From Paenibacillus kribbensis (GTDB lineage: Bacteria; Bacillota; Bacilli; Paenibacillales; Paenibacillaceae): DNA of 64,000 nt. Location: NCBI RefSeq assembly GCF_002240415.1, contig NZ_CP020028.1, positions 1,258,501 to 1,322,500 of the forward strand, in the 5' to 3' direction. Below, piece by piece: positions 1 to 9,673 of the stretch (positions are counted from its first letter, which is position 1; the number at the start of each line of letters is the position of its first letter). The position numbers were made by a program, and so were the translations under genes. The notes beneath the pieces are model-generated. The model did no database searches. It was given only the letters and a program-made list of their open reading frames with translations, and had not been told where the DNA came from.

Positions 1-120
1 TTTAGAACCCAGTCGGGCAGAAAGCTGTTTTACCGATTGTCTGAGTATTGCAATGTCAGACAACTCTCACCTGGAGGCAGTGCCGATCTGCTAGCTGCCA
101 CATTGTTTCTCATCGATTGA
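1..120 (+). CDS. mdcB: C-terminal end of MdcB, triphosphoribosyl-dephospho-CoA synthase (5' partial)
   Basis: The window opens inside a reading frame (frame 1) that ends at a TGA at 118-120. The last 39 residues contain SPGGSADLLAATLFL, the typical C-terminal signature of the CitG/MdcB family. These enzymes make the 2'-(5''-triphosphoribosyl)-3'-dephospho-CoA that becomes the prosthetic group of the malonate decarboxylase acyl carrier protein. The next gene, 28 nt downstream, is that carrier protein, which fits an mdc operon. Most of the gene, including its start, lies outside the window. It could be a CitG-type paralogue, but the mdc context argues for MdcB. Confidence 0.85.
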   Translation, partial: FRTQSGRKLFYRLSEYCNVRQLSPGGSADLLAATLFLID

Positions 121-148
121 TACTTTTACTTGGAGGTGTTCCTGAAGG

Positions 149-448
149 ATGGAAAAATTACAGTTTCAATATCAAACAACAAAGCCCATCCGTAAGCCGG
201 CACATATCGGTGTTGTCGGTTCGGGGGATTTGGAGATTATTGTAGAGCCTGTGGAAGGCCAGACCACCAGCGTTAGCATTTTAACAGGCAGTGATGGATT
301 TGGACAAGTATGGGAGAATGTGCTGACCCGTTTTTTTAACCGTTATCCGATTACTGCCAATATTACAGTTCATGACTTCGGAGCCACTCCGGGGGTAGTC
401 ATGCTTAGATTTACGCAAGTGCTGGAGGTGCTTGACTATGCAGAATAG
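149..448 (+). CDS. mdcC: Malonate decarboxylase acyl carrier protein (delta subunit)
   Basis: This 99-residue protein has the length and sequence of MdcC, the acyl carrier subunit of biotin-independent malonate decarboxylase. In the family a serine carries the phosphoribosyl-dephospho-CoA arm on which malonyl is decarboxylated to acetyl. The expected site is in the segment HIGVVGSGDLE, about residues 19-29, where a Ser lies within VGSGDLE. The ATG at 149 lies 28 nt after the mdcB stop, with an SD-like CCTGAAGG just upstream. The 3' end overlaps the start of the fused beta/gamma gene by 11 nt, so translation is probably coupled. The protein is cytoplasmic. Confidence 0.93.
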   Translation: MEKLQFQYQTTKPIRKPAHIGVVGSGDLEIIVEPVEGQTTSVSILTGSDGFGQVWENVLTRFFNRYPITANITVHDFGATPGVVMLRFTQVLEVLDYAE

Positions 449-2111
449 TTTTGTAGAGCTGAATGGACGCGAGAGAGCCAGAGCGTTACTGGACGAGGGG
501 ACTTTCCGGGAGTTGCTTGGGCCGTTGGACCAAATCCAATCCCCGCACCTTGAGCCGCAAGGCATTGTTCCTCAGAGTGATGATGGAATCATTCTAACTC
601 TTGGCGAAATACGAAAGCAGAAAGTCTTGATCATTTCGATGGAAGGCGCTTTTCAAGGAGGGGGCATTGGAGAAGTCAGCGGTGCCAAAATTTCCGGAGC
701 GCTCGAACTGGCACTGAAAGAGAATGAGAGAGGGAACAAACTATATCCCATCATGATCTTCGATACAGGGGGCGTTCGGCTACAAGAAGCGAACTATGGG
801 TTGTTGTCGATTTCGGAGATTGCGACCCAGATCGTCGGCCTGCGTAAATACGTTCCAGTTATCGGGCTGGTTCCGGGCCGTGTAGGGGCATTTGGGGGAA
901 TGTCCATTACTGCAGAATTGTTTACCACTCTGATTGCTACGAAGAAAGCGCGCCTCGGTCTGAACGGGCCGGAGGTTATTGAGCAGGAAGCAGGGGTTAT
1001 GGAGTTCGATTCAAGCGACAAAGCCTTGATTTGGAACACAATCGGAGTCAACCAGCGCTTCCAAACCGGATTGATTGACGAAGTGGTGGAAGATACGACG
1101 GATGCAGTTATCGAAGCGATTGATACTGCGCTCAAGGCACCGGCAAAGCCTGCTAAAACAGAGCAAATCGATTTCTATCTGACCCTGTTAAGCAATCTTG
1201 ATCCTGCAGAACCTTGGACACCTGAGCGCTATCGCGAATTTTACAAGCAGATACAGCCTGTGCAGCAGCCTGTCCCGCTGGCAAAAGAGGGCGCGGCCGA
1301 CATTTCGGACAGTAGAGGTTATCGCTGGTTCTCCCGCTTGACGGGCATTACTCACCCAGTCAGCGATGTTCCTTCCGTACTTGCGGCTGATGTGGAAAAG
1401 AACGGACAATTGTGCAGATATGTCGCCATTGTTCCGGATGCCTCCAACCGATTCCCGCGTGTCAGAAACGGCGAGGTCGGTATGCTTGAAGGCTGGACGG
1501 TGGCTCAAGTCATCAAGGACGCAATCCGTCAGGATGAGAAAAAAGAAACCAAACGTCCGATCATTGCCATCATTGATGTACCGAGTCAAGCCTACGGCTA
1601 TAAGGAAGAAATGGTCGGCATCAGCCTTGCCCTCGCTGCAAGTGCAGATGCTTATGCAACCGCTAGATTAGAGGGTCATCCGGTCATTGGTGTGATCGTC
1701 GGCAACGCGATTTCCGGAGGCTTCCTCGCGCATGGGCTGCAATCGAATCGTTTGATCGCACTGGATGACAGCAAGGTTAATATTCAGGCCATGTCCAAGG
1801 CTTCTGCTGCCCGAATCACCAAGCGGACGATTGCCGAGCTTGATGAAGCTACCAAGAAAGTTCCAGCCATGGCCTACGATGTGCGCAGCTACAGTACTCT
1901 GGGAGCACTATATTCGCTGCTGAGCGGAATCCAGGCGGACGATCCACAGAACAGTGATGTAGCCATTGTGGAACGGACCATTTCCGAGGCTATTGAGAGT
2001 ACGAAAGGAGCCCCTCGTGACCTTAGCTTCCGCTTGCAGACCAAGGAAGCTCTGGCAGGTGGGCGTACGGCAACGAATAACGTGCGACAAGCGCTTTCGG
2101 AGCAATGGTAA
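438..2111 (+). CDS. mdcDE: Malonate decarboxylase beta-gamma fusion (MdcD-MdcE)
   Basis: A 557-residue protein joins both carboxyltransferase-like subunits of malonate decarboxylase. The first half (about residues 1-250) is MdcD-like, with the crotonase-type segment GGIGEVSGAKISGALELA and the glycine-rich VPGRVGAFGGMS. The second half (about 285-550) is MdcE-like, with RGYRWFSRLTG and VGNAISGGFLAHGLQ. Together they decarboxylate malonyl-S-ACP to acetyl-S-ACP and CO2. I chose the ATG at 438, preceded by CTGGAGGTG, over an in-frame TTG at 432. In many bacteria the two subunits are separate genes; here there is no stop between them. The gene overlaps mdcC upstream and mdcG downstream. Confidence 0.92.
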   Translation: MQNSFVELNGRERARALLDEGTFRELLGPLDQIQSPHLEPQGIVPQSDDGIILTLGEIRKQKVLIISMEGAFQGGGIGEVSGAKISGALELALKENERGNKLYPIMIFDTGGVRLQEANYGLLSISEIATQIVGLRKYVPVIGLVPGRVGAFGGMSITAELFTTLIATKKARLGLNGPEVIEQEAGVMEFDSSDKALIWNTIGVNQRFQTGLIDEVVEDTTDAVIEAIDTALKAPAKPAKTEQIDFYLTLLSNLDPAEPWTPERYREFYKQIQPVQQPVPLAKEGAADISDSRGYRWFSRLTGITHPVSDVPSVLAADVEKNGQLCRYVAIVPDASNRFPRVRNGEVGMLEGWTVAQVIKDAIRQDEKKETKRPIIAIIDVPSQAYGYKEEMVGISLALAASADAYATARLEGHPVIGVIVGNAISGGFLAHGLQSNRLIALDDSKVNIQAMSKASAARITKRTIAELDEATKKVPAMAYDVRSYSTLGALYSLLSGIQADDPQNSDVAIVERTISEAIESTKGAPRDLSFRLQTKEALAGGRTATNNVRQALSEQW

Positions 2112-2725
2112 TTCGGCCACATGATCTGATCGAAGTGTCCAATTTGAAATATCTCTCCTTCTACGAAGACAAGGAGTGGGTAACCGCCTCGCTGAGGCGG
2201 GCCCCCTTTGTAGTCGTTCGCAGGGCTGGACTATTAGCAAATAGTCATATTCCTGTCGGAATACGTGGAACAGAGCGAAATCAACGGGAATCTGCCTTGC
2301 TTGACCCGGAGGGCGTGTGCCAGCTCGTGTCTCCTTATGCGATAGCGGAGCGCCAGATGTGGAACTGTTTATCTGCAACAAGACGGCAACAGCCTGTCCT
2401 GCAGGTGCTGGATTTATTAGCAGAAATCATGCTGGATTGGCGCTGGGGACCAGTGGGAAGTGCGGGATTCGAAATAGTAACGCAATACCCAACTGTGAAG
2501 GAAACGAGTGATCTTGACCTTGTTATAGATGGTTCCGAGGTTATTGATTATGCAGCAGCTGAAAGACTTGTGCACAAGTTGGAGCATCTGGGTGTTCGAA
2601 TTGACATTCAATTGGAGACAAGAGACGGTGCCTACGTTCTACGCGAAATTCTTGAGAGACGGGCTAGTACTGTGGTGCTGCGAACTTCTTCGGGTCCCAA
2701 GCTCGTTCGTAATCCTTGGCAATAA
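2105..2725 (+). CDS. mdcG: Malonate decarboxylase holo-ACP synthase (phosphoribosyl-dephospho-CoA transferase)
   Basis: This 206-residue protein matches MdcG, the nucleotidyltransferase that loads the triphosphoribosyl-dephospho-CoA precursor onto the serine of MdcC. The motif ETSDLDLVID near residues 131-140 has the paired acidic residues of this family. The ATG at 2105 overlaps the last seven bases of the fused beta/gamma gene, as expected inside a translationally coupled operon. No malonate transporter gene (mdcF or mdcLM) lies in the visible part of the cluster, so it must be upstream of the window or elsewhere. Confidence 0.9.
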   Translation: MVIRPHDLIEVSNLKYLSFYEDKEWVTASLRRAPFVVVRRAGLLANSHIPVGIRGTERNQRESALLDPEGVCQLVSPYAIAERQMWNCLSATRRQQPVLQVLDLLAEIMLDWRWGPVGSAGFEIVTQYPTVKETSDLDLVIDGSEVIDYAAAERLVHKLEHLGVRIDIQLETRDGAYVLREILERRASTVVLRTSSGPKLVRNPWQ

Positions 2726-2809
2726 GGAGCTATAATCAACGGCAAAAGGGAGGAATGCACGACCATTTGATGTATGCAAACATAAGCTCTCAAAGGGGAA
2801 GTGCGTATT

Positions 2810-3931
2810 ATGGAAAACAATACAGCCCAAAAAGTTAATATTAATGAAAGCGACATCTTAAAGGTGTTTGCCGTCAGCGGAGCGATCTTGCAAAGCGTTC
2901 TGGGAATGTTTCTGAAGTATGCACACACCAATGATGACCTAGCCTTATTAGGTGTTATTTTCAATATAGTAAAGTATACTGCGCCAGTCTTTATTTTTGC
3001 CATTGTATATGGGATGGTGAAAAATAATCAGCATACGAAGGTATCCCATTTTTACAAGGAAAAATTCGGTGAGCTCGTGATTCCTTATTTACTGTGGGCA
3101 GCGGCTGGCTTAATTTTCTTCCCGGAAATTCAGGTTAATCAGCACGTTACATCATTCTGGACGCTCATCGAGTCATTTGTGCTCGGCAATGCATCATCAC
3201 AGTTTTGGTACACGGTGATGATGCTGCAATTTCAAGTGCTGATGCCTATTATTATTTTCGTCTGCTACAAATACCTGGCTAAGCCTAGGCGGGTCATTCC
3301 GCTGCTTATTGTGAGCTTCGTGATCTTCGGAGCGTGGCTTTGGATGTACGATACCTTCGTATTCCGAGGAACATATGCGATTAGTCTGCGTTACCTTGAC
3401 CGCTTTTTCGTTAGTTATTTTATTTATGCTTTACTAGGTGGAATCGCTTGGGTATATAAGAAACAGTTCGACGGAGTGCTTCGCCGGATTCAGTTCATAC
3501 TCATTCCGGTAATGCTTCTTATTCTCATTTGGACAAATCACGAATTTTTCGGTTTTGGATTTGAGGATATGTCCTTCGGAAATCTGATTTATCTGAAGCC
3601 GTCCATGACCTTGTATAGTCTGGTAGTGATATTCCTGATTTACATGCTGGCAAGGCATCTGATCAGCTTGAATTCCCGTTCACTTCCCTATTACAAATGG
3701 TTATCTACTTACGCGTACCGAGCCTTTACAGCGAATGTGTTCATTCTGGTCATCGTACTGCGCTTGTTCGGTGACTTGATAGGCCAGCTTCCTTTCTTCG
3801 TGGGGCTACTCTTGGTTTATCTGACGACTGTAGCCTGCTCCTTCGGCGTCGTCTATGCCTTTGCGCAGCTAAAGGTGTGGGCTGAGGGGGTATTTCTGAG
3901 ACAAAAAGGAGCACACAGCAACAATCACTAA
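2810..3931 (+). CDS. Polytopic membrane protein of the acyltransferase-3 type
   Basis: The 373-residue protein is very hydrophobic, with about ten predicted membrane segments spread through its length and a short charged C-terminus. The layout resembles membrane acyltransferases of the acyltransferase-3 family, which O-acylate cell-surface glycans. The N-terminal segment INESDILKVFAVSGAILQS corresponds to the family's usual first helix but has no histidine where one is normally expected, so catalytic activity is uncertain. I chose the ATG at 2810 because AAAGGGGA lies about 10 nt upstream; an in-frame GTG is at 2801. It follows mdcG by 84 nt on the same strand and may be read through from the mdc operon, but no functional link is evident. 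Confidence 0.7.
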   Translation: MENNTAQKVNINESDILKVFAVSGAILQSVLGMFLKYAHTNDDLALLGVIFNIVKYTAPVFIFAIVYGMVKNNQHTKVSHFYKEKFGELVIPYLLWAAAGLIFFPEIQVNQHVTSFWTLIESFVLGNASSQFWYTVMMLQFQVLMPIIIFVCYKYLAKPRRVIPLLIVSFVIFGAWLWMYDTFVFRGTYAISLRYLDRFFVSYFIYALLGGIAWVYKKQFDGVLRRIQFILIPVMLLILIWTNHEFFGFGFEDMSFGNLIYLKPSMTLYSLVVIFLIYMLARHLISLNSRSLPYYKWLSTYAYRAFTANVFILVIVLRLFGDLIGQLPFFVGLLLVYLTTVACSFGVVYAFAQLKVWAEGVFLRQKGAHSNNH

Positions 3932-4025
3932 GATAAGTGTTAAAAAACAAACAATACATGTAACATCGTGTATATGACATTATAATTTAATTGTATTTCA
4001 GTTATTAGCAGATTGACGGCAACCC

Positions 4026-4061
4026 AAAAGGGTATCTCGATATTGAAGAGATACCCTTTTT
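4026..4061. terminator. Bidirectional rho-independent terminator
   Basis: A perfect 13-bp inverted repeat, AAAAGGGTATCTC (4026-4038) and its complement (4048-4060), surrounds a 9-nt loop and has A and T runs on its flanks. It sits 17 nt beyond the stop codon of the minus-strand PTS gene and can also stop transcripts from the acyltransferase gene on the other side. Confidence 0.88.
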
Positions 4062-4077
4062 GTGAATCTGAACTTAC

Positions 4078-5556
4078 TTACATCAACCGCTGTATTTCAT
4101 CCTTCAGAATTTCGGACCGAGTACCGAAAATGACTTGTACTGCACCGTTGCCAAGTCTGATGATTCCCGAAGCCCCAAGCTTTTTGAGGGCATGGTCGTT
4201 TACAGCATGGTCGTTTTTGACAACCAGCCGCAGCCGTGTAATACATGCATCAATGCTTTGGATATTGTCCGAACCACCAAGCTGGGCCAGTATTTTTTCT
4301 GCATAGCTCGTTTGGCTGTCGAATGGGGCTTCTGGCTTTTCAATGGGTATGGCTTGGTCCGTATCCAAAAGGAGGCTGTCTTCTATATCGTCTTCACGCC
4401 CGGGAGTTTTGAGATTGAATTTGACAATGATAAACCGGAACAGGAAATAATATACGATGGCAAAAGCCAGACCGACTGCAATCATTCGCAGCGGGTGGGT
4501 GGACAGCTTCATATTGATTAAATAGTCGATGAGTCCTGCTGAAAAAGAAAAGCCAAGTTTGACATCCAGCAAGTACATGATCAGGCCACTCAGACCTGTA
4601 AGCAGCGCATGGATGCCATAAAGCAGCGGTGCGATGAACATAAAGGAAAATTCGAGTGGCTCAGTAATTCCGGTCAAAAACGATGCGAGCGCAGATCCGA
4701 TGAAAATAGAAGCGACCGCTTTGCGTTTTTCAGGTTTGGCTGTATGGATGAATGCGAGAGCGGCTGCCGGGAGAGCGAACATCATGATAGGGAAGAAGCC
4801 GGACATGAATAGACCCGCTGATTTATCGCCTGCAAAGAAACGGGTCAGGTCACCATGAACAACCTCGCCAGCCGCATTCGTAAAGTTGCCAATCTGGAAC
4901 CACGCGATAGAGTTTAGTACATGGTGCAGACCGAGCGGAATCAGCAGCCGATTGGCAATCATGAACACCATCGATCCTATGCCGCCGAAGCCGACGATCC
5001 AGTTGCCGAAGGTTGCAATCGCATCTTGTACCGGGCTCCAGATCATACCGAGCAGAACGGCTAAAATCATGGTGGTGAAGGCGGTAATCATGGGGACGAA
5101 ACGTTTGCCGGAGAAGAAGCCGAGCCAATCCGGAAGCTGGATATTATGATATTTTTTGAACAGATAAGCGGACCATCCACCGATAAAAATGCCACCCAGC
5201 ACCCCCATATCCAGCTTAACGTCATCGGGAATATATGCGAAAATGCCCGGTACTGCCGCTAAAATGCGGGTCAGTACCATATAGGCGATGACCGCAGATA
5301 GTGCGGCTACCGCATCGCCTGCCAGACCAATAGCAACACCGATGGCAAAGATTAATGCCAGGTTGCCGAAGATGGCGCCTGCGCCTTCGTTCAAAAAAGG
5401 AGTGACATAATGATTCAAAAAGCCGCCTACCGCAGAGCCAAGCGGAATATCCGTCTCATAGTTGATCAGAGCCAGCCCTTGCAAAATTCCAGCCGCGGGT
5501 AGTGTGGCTACTGGAAGCATTAAAGACTTTCCGATTTTTTGCAGTAATTTCAGCAT
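4078..5556 (-). CDS. nagE: PTS transporter subunit EIICB, N-acetylglucosamine type
   Basis: A 492-residue sugar permease of the glucose/GlcNAc PTS family. The EIIC domain (about residues 1-390) holds many membrane segments, the start KIGKSLMLPVATLPAAGIL, the block GLFMSGFFPIMMFALPAAA and the substrate-site segment GITEPLEFSFMFI. A linker leads to an EIIB domain (about 420-492) with SIDACITRLRL, whose Cys is phosphorylated. No EIIA domain is attached, so phosphate must come from a separate or shared EIIA. The GlcNAc assignment rests on resemblance to NagE/NagP; glucose-type PTS proteins are the main alternative. I chose the ATG at 5556, preceded by GGGAAGAAGG, rather than the longer frame upstream. 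Confidence 0.85.
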   Translation of the reverse strand: MLKLLQKIGKSLMLPVATLPAAGILQGLALINYETDIPLGSAVGGFLNHYVTPFLNEGAGAIFGNLALIFAIGVAIGLAGDAVAALSAVIAYMVLTRILAAVPGIFAYIPDDVKLDMGVLGGIFIGGWSAYLFKKYHNIQLPDWLGFFSGKRFVPMITAFTTMILAVLLGMIWSPVQDAIATFGNWIVGFGGIGSMVFMIANRLLIPLGLHHVLNSIAWFQIGNFTNAAGEVVHGDLTRFFAGDKSAGLFMSGFFPIMMFALPAAALAFIHTAKPEKRKAVASIFIGSALASFLTGITEPLEFSFMFIAPLLYGIHALLTGLSGLIMYLLDVKLGFSFSAGLIDYLINMKLSTHPLRMIAVGLAFAIVYYFLFRFIIVKFNLKTPGREDDIEDSLLLDTDQAIPIEKPEAPFDSQTSYAEKILAQLGGSDNIQSIDACITRLRLVVKNDHAVNDHALKKLGASGIIRLGNGAVQVIFGTRSEILKDEIQRLM

Positions 5557-5653
5557 AACCTTCTTCCCTTCATCATCGATTTGGGAGTAACATGTTCTCT
5601 GTGAAATATTTGTCGACAACCCAAAAGAGCCGCCAAGCTGCCCATTTTTTTAC

Positions 5654-5683
5654 ATCATAAAGCGAAGAATCTAACATGGTCAA
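5654..5683 (-). promoter_or_regulatory. Promoter of the GlcNAc PTS gene
   Basis: On the minus strand, TTGACC (5678-5683) and TATGAT (5654-5659) are separated by 18 nt, a good sigma-A promoter. It lies about 100 nt upstream of the nagE start. Confidence 0.65.
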
Positions 5684-5720
5684 CGATTATTTGGATACAT
5701 AGAACAATGTAAAATTGTAG

Positions 5721-5749
5721 TTGACATCGCTTACATGCTTATATAATAT
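5721..5749 (+). promoter_or_regulatory. glpF promoter with overlapping CcpA (cre) site
   Basis: TTGACA at 5721-5726 is followed by TATAAT at 5742-5747 (15 nt) or TAATAT at 5744-5749 (17 nt), a sigma-A type promoter for glpFK. Read on the minus strand, bases 5722-5735 give TGTAAGCGATGTCA, which fits the catabolite-responsive element consensus TGWAANCGNTNWCA at every position. The site covers the -35 box, so CcpA binding would block the promoter. Confidence 0.75.
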
Positions 5750-5770
5750 CAAATTTAAGTTAATAATCGT

Positions 5771-5843
5771 GACGGAGACAGGAGAGCCACGCAGACATCC
5801 CATGCTAAACACGGGAGCGGTTTGTGATGGCTTTTCTTTTTTT
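5771..5843 (+). promoter_or_regulatory. glpFK leader attenuator, likely target of the GlpP antiterminator
   Basis: The leader between promoter and glpF contains a long hairpin whose base pairs GAGAGCCA (5783-5790) with TGGCTTTTC (5828-5836), followed by a run of seven T. Internal elements (CAGACATCCCATG and GGGAGCGGTTTGTGA) resemble the conserved leader of glycerol operons in Bacillus and Listeria, where GlpP bound to glycerol-3-phosphate prevents termination. No glpP gene lies in the window, so the regulator is inferred. Confidence 0.7.
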
Positions 5844-5897
5844 GACACGCAATGAAAGGGATTAAAAATCGGGTGATCTATTGAGGAGGTAGGTTGT

Positions 5898-6719
5898 ATG
5901 TCGCCATACGCAGCCGAGTTTATAGGGACGATGATTCTGATTGTCCTGGGTAGCGGAGTGTGCGCAGGGGTATCCCTGAAAAAATCATTTGCCCACGCTT
6001 CCGGCTGGATTGTCATCGGAATGGGATGGGGGCTTGCGGTTGCTATTGCAGTGTATGCCGTAGGTCAAGTCAGCGGAGCGCATTTGAATCCGGCGGTGAC
6101 GCTGGCGTTGGCATTTCAGGGTGTCTTTCCATGGCAAGACGTTCCCGGCTATATTATGGCTCAGGTTCTTGGTGCCATGGCAGGTGCTGTGATTGTGGTT
6201 TTACATTATTGGCCCCATTGGAAAGAGACGGAGGACACAGCCACCAAACTTGGTGTATTTGCCACAGGACCGGCTATGGATCATCCATTCGCCAACGTAC
6301 TTAGTGAAATGATAGGTACTTTCATCTTTGTTCTTGCTTTACAGTCGATTGGCGCAAATTCATTTACAGAGGGCCTGCATCCGTTGATTGTGGGTTTTCT
6401 GGTAGTGAGCATCGGTTTATCCCTTGGCGGGACGACGGGCTATGCCATTAATCCGGCGAGGGATTTTGGCCCGCGTCTTGTACATTATTTACTGCCGATT
6501 CCCGGCAAGGGGGCATCTGACTGGAAATATGCGTGGGTGCCCATTGTAGGACCGCTGCTGGGCGGCTCTTTCGGAGGGCTGTTCTACCAGGCTGTATTTA
6601 AAGGATATGCAAGTCCGGCTTTTTGGATTATGCTAGGCATCATTGTGATTGTACTACTGGTTACCTTCCGTTTCAGTCGTACTTATAAAAGCTCTATCAC
6701 CAACAAACTAACCGTATAA
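5898..6719 (+). CDS. glpF: Glycerol uptake facilitator (aquaglyceroporin)
   Basis: A 273-residue member of the MIP channel family. It has both half-helix signatures, HLNPAVT (about residue 63) and AINPARDFGPRL (about residue 190), six membrane segments, and the residues after the second NPA (R-D-F-G-P) typical of glycerol rather than water channels. It allows passive glycerol entry. ATG 5898 follows GAGGAGGT at 5883-5890. The gene is followed 31 nt later by glycerol kinase, so uptake and trapping by phosphorylation are co-expressed. The upstream leader suggests control by CcpA and GlpP. Confidence 0.95.
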   Translation: MSPYAAEFIGTMILIVLGSGVCAGVSLKKSFAHASGWIVIGMGWGLAVAIAVYAVGQVSGAHLNPAVTLALAFQGVFPWQDVPGYIMAQVLGAMAGAVIVVLHYWPHWKETEDTATKLGVFATGPAMDHPFANVLSEMIGTFIFVLALQSIGANSFTEGLHPLIVGFLVVSIGLSLGGTTGYAINPARDFGPRLVHYLLPIPGKGASDWKYAWVPIVGPLLGGSFGGLFYQAVFKGYASPAFWIMLGIIVIVLLVTFRFSRTYKSSITNKLTV

Positions 6720-6747
6720 AATGGATTGATTTACAGGGGAGAGATGA

Positions 6748-8244
<1,497 letters not shown>

Positions 8245-8266
8245 CTTCTTAGATTAAAATACAAAT

Positions 8267-8312
8267 GCCAAGCAAATGGGCACTTTGAGAAAAAGTGTCC
8301 ATTTTGCTCGGC
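8267..8312. terminator. Hairpin terminator between glpK and the LacI-type gene
   Basis: A long imperfect inverted repeat pairs GCCAAGCAAATGGGCACTTT (8267-8286) with the arm ending at 8312, leaving a small A-rich loop. It lies between two convergent genes. There is no strong T run on either side, so efficiency is uncertain. Confidence 0.65.
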
Positions 8313-8336
8313 ACAGTCATGTAGCTCTGAGGTAAA

Positions 8337-9377
8337 CTAGCCCTTAACCAGCGCAGGATTCCAATTTTGCCGGGCTCCGCAGGAGCTGCGAATGACTAGC
8401 TCCGGTTCAACTTTAATACATTTCGTTTCCATCTGTTTGTTCATCAGGTCAAACAGTACCATTGCGGCTAGTCGGCCTATTTTTTGTTTGTCCTGTTTTA
8501 CAGTGGTCAGTGGAGGATCGGTGTAACGACAGGCTTCTATATCATCACATCCTACTACAGCTATATCCTCGGGTACTCTCAAGCCGCTTTCCTTAAAAGC
8601 ACGGATGGCACCAAAGGCAAGCAGGTCGGTAGCCGCAAAAATAGCCTTTGGCAATTCTCCTTGCTGTATCCACGCCTTTGCGATCTGGTATCCATCTTCC
8701 GCTGCGTAGTCTTTAGCATACACAATCCATTCGGGTTTGACATCAAGACTAAACCGTTTTAGTGAAGTGACGAAGGCTTCTTCTCTCTCTTTAATGACCA
8801 AGGATGGGCGTTCAATGCCTATAAAACCCATATCGCGGTAGCCATTCATGTAAAAATGCTCAACAACCTTCATTGAGATCTTCTGATTGTCGGACATAAT
8901 ATAGCAGGAACTGGCTCCGGTTAGTTCAATATCAACGCCGATGCAGGGGATGGGGCTGGCATCGAGGTCAAAAACGCTCTTTTCCACCTCATCTCCAGCA
9001 ATAATAATGCACCCGTCCACTGAAAAATATTTCGAACGAGCCAAATAGTCTTCTCCATTATCCAGAAATTTTTCATTTGAAAAAAACAGCAGATCGTAAC
9101 CGAGCAAGCCAATCTGTTTTTTGAAGACATTAATGATATCTACAAAAAAAGGATGGCTAAAATCAACATTCAGCTTGCCAGCGAATATAACGCCTACCAG
9201 ATTGGATTTTTTGGTAGCAAGCGTTTTGGCCGAGGAGGAGGGTCTATAGCCTGTTTCCTCCATTATTTTAAGTACCCGCTGCCGGGTTTCCTCACTGATA
9301 TCCGTGTAATTGTTGATGATTTTCGAAACCGTTGCTACCGAAACGCCTGCCATACTGGCTATTGTTTTTATATTCAT
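8337..9377 (-). CDS. LacI-family transcriptional repressor of the beta-glucoside locus
   Basis: A 346-residue regulator. The N-terminus [19 protein letters not shown] is a classical LacI helix-turn-helix, followed by the hinge [19 protein letters not shown]. The rest is a periplasmic-binding-protein-like ligand domain that ends in the family block [25 protein letters not shown] 9377 is preceded by GGAGG. It is divergent from a sugar ABC transporter and bglB, so an oligosaccharide-responsive repressor is likely; the inducer cannot be read from the sequence. A palindrome just upstream of its own start suggests autoregulation. Confidence 0.9.
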   Translation of the reverse strand: MNIKTIASMAGVSVATVSKIINNYTDISEETRQRVLKIMEETGYRPSSSAKTLATKKSNLVGVIFAGKLNVDFSHPFFVDIINVFKKQIGLLGYDLLFFSNEKFLDNGEDYLARSKYFSVDGCIIIAGDEVEKSVFDLDASPIPCIGVDIELTGASSCYIMSDNQKISMKVVEHFYMNGYRDMGFIGIERPSLVIKEREEAFVTSLKRFSLDVKPEWIVYAKDYAAEDGYQIAKAWIQQGELPKAIFAATDLLAFGAIRAFKESGLRVPEDIAVVGCDDIEACRYTDPPLTTVKQDKQKIGRLAAMVLFDLMNKQMETKCIKVEPELVIRSSCGARQNWNPALVKG

Positions 9378-9391
9378 GAAATCCTCCGAAG

Positions 9392-9405
9392 CTAAACTAG
9401 TTTAG
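9392..9405. promoter_or_regulatory. Palindromic operator, probably for the LacI-type repressor
   Basis: A perfect 14-bp palindrome CTAAACTAGTTTAG lies 14 bp upstream of the repressor start codon. LacI-family operators have this symmetric form with a central pair, though most carry a central CG rather than TA. Binding here would also block the repressor gene's own transcription. Confidence 0.65.
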
Positions 9406-9485
9406 TTGATTTGTCTTTGCAATCTAAATTTAATGGTTACTCGTATTCTATGCTACCTCATAGAGGAGAGTCAACCGCGCTCTTA

Positions 9486-9499
9486 GGAGAATAGTTTAG
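9486..9499. promoter_or_regulatory. Second, imperfect operator copy
   Basis: The right half TAGTTTAG (9492-9499) is identical to the perfect palindrome, whereas the left half is degenerate (10 of 14 positions match overall). Its centre is about 94 bp from the first operator, about nine helical turns, so two bound dimers could form a loop in the divergent control region. Confidence 0.45.
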
Positions 9500-9567
9500 C
9501 ACATCATGGGAATGTAAGTTTATTTTGGAGATGGTTTATGTTTTTTTTGATATTTTGCAAATCTCTA

Positions 9568-9628
9568 TTTACAAATACAGATCATTCGTTACATAATGGT
9601 AAATGTAGGATACGAAACTGCTTTCGTA
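9568..9628 (+). promoter_or_regulatory. Promoter of the sugar ABC operon with a perfect inverted repeat near the transcription start
   Basis: TTTACA (9568-9573) and CATAAT (9592-9597) are spaced by 18 nt. Just downstream, TACGAAA (9611-9617) and TTTCGTA (9622-9628) form a perfect 7-bp inverted repeat with a 4-nt gap, near +10 to +25. It may be another operator or a 5' RNA hairpin. Its sequence differs from the CTAAAC palindrome, so a different regulator is possible. Confidence 0.5.
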
Positions 9629-9673
9629 ATGTATGAATGCATTTATTTTAAGATTATATGGGGGGATTCTGCA

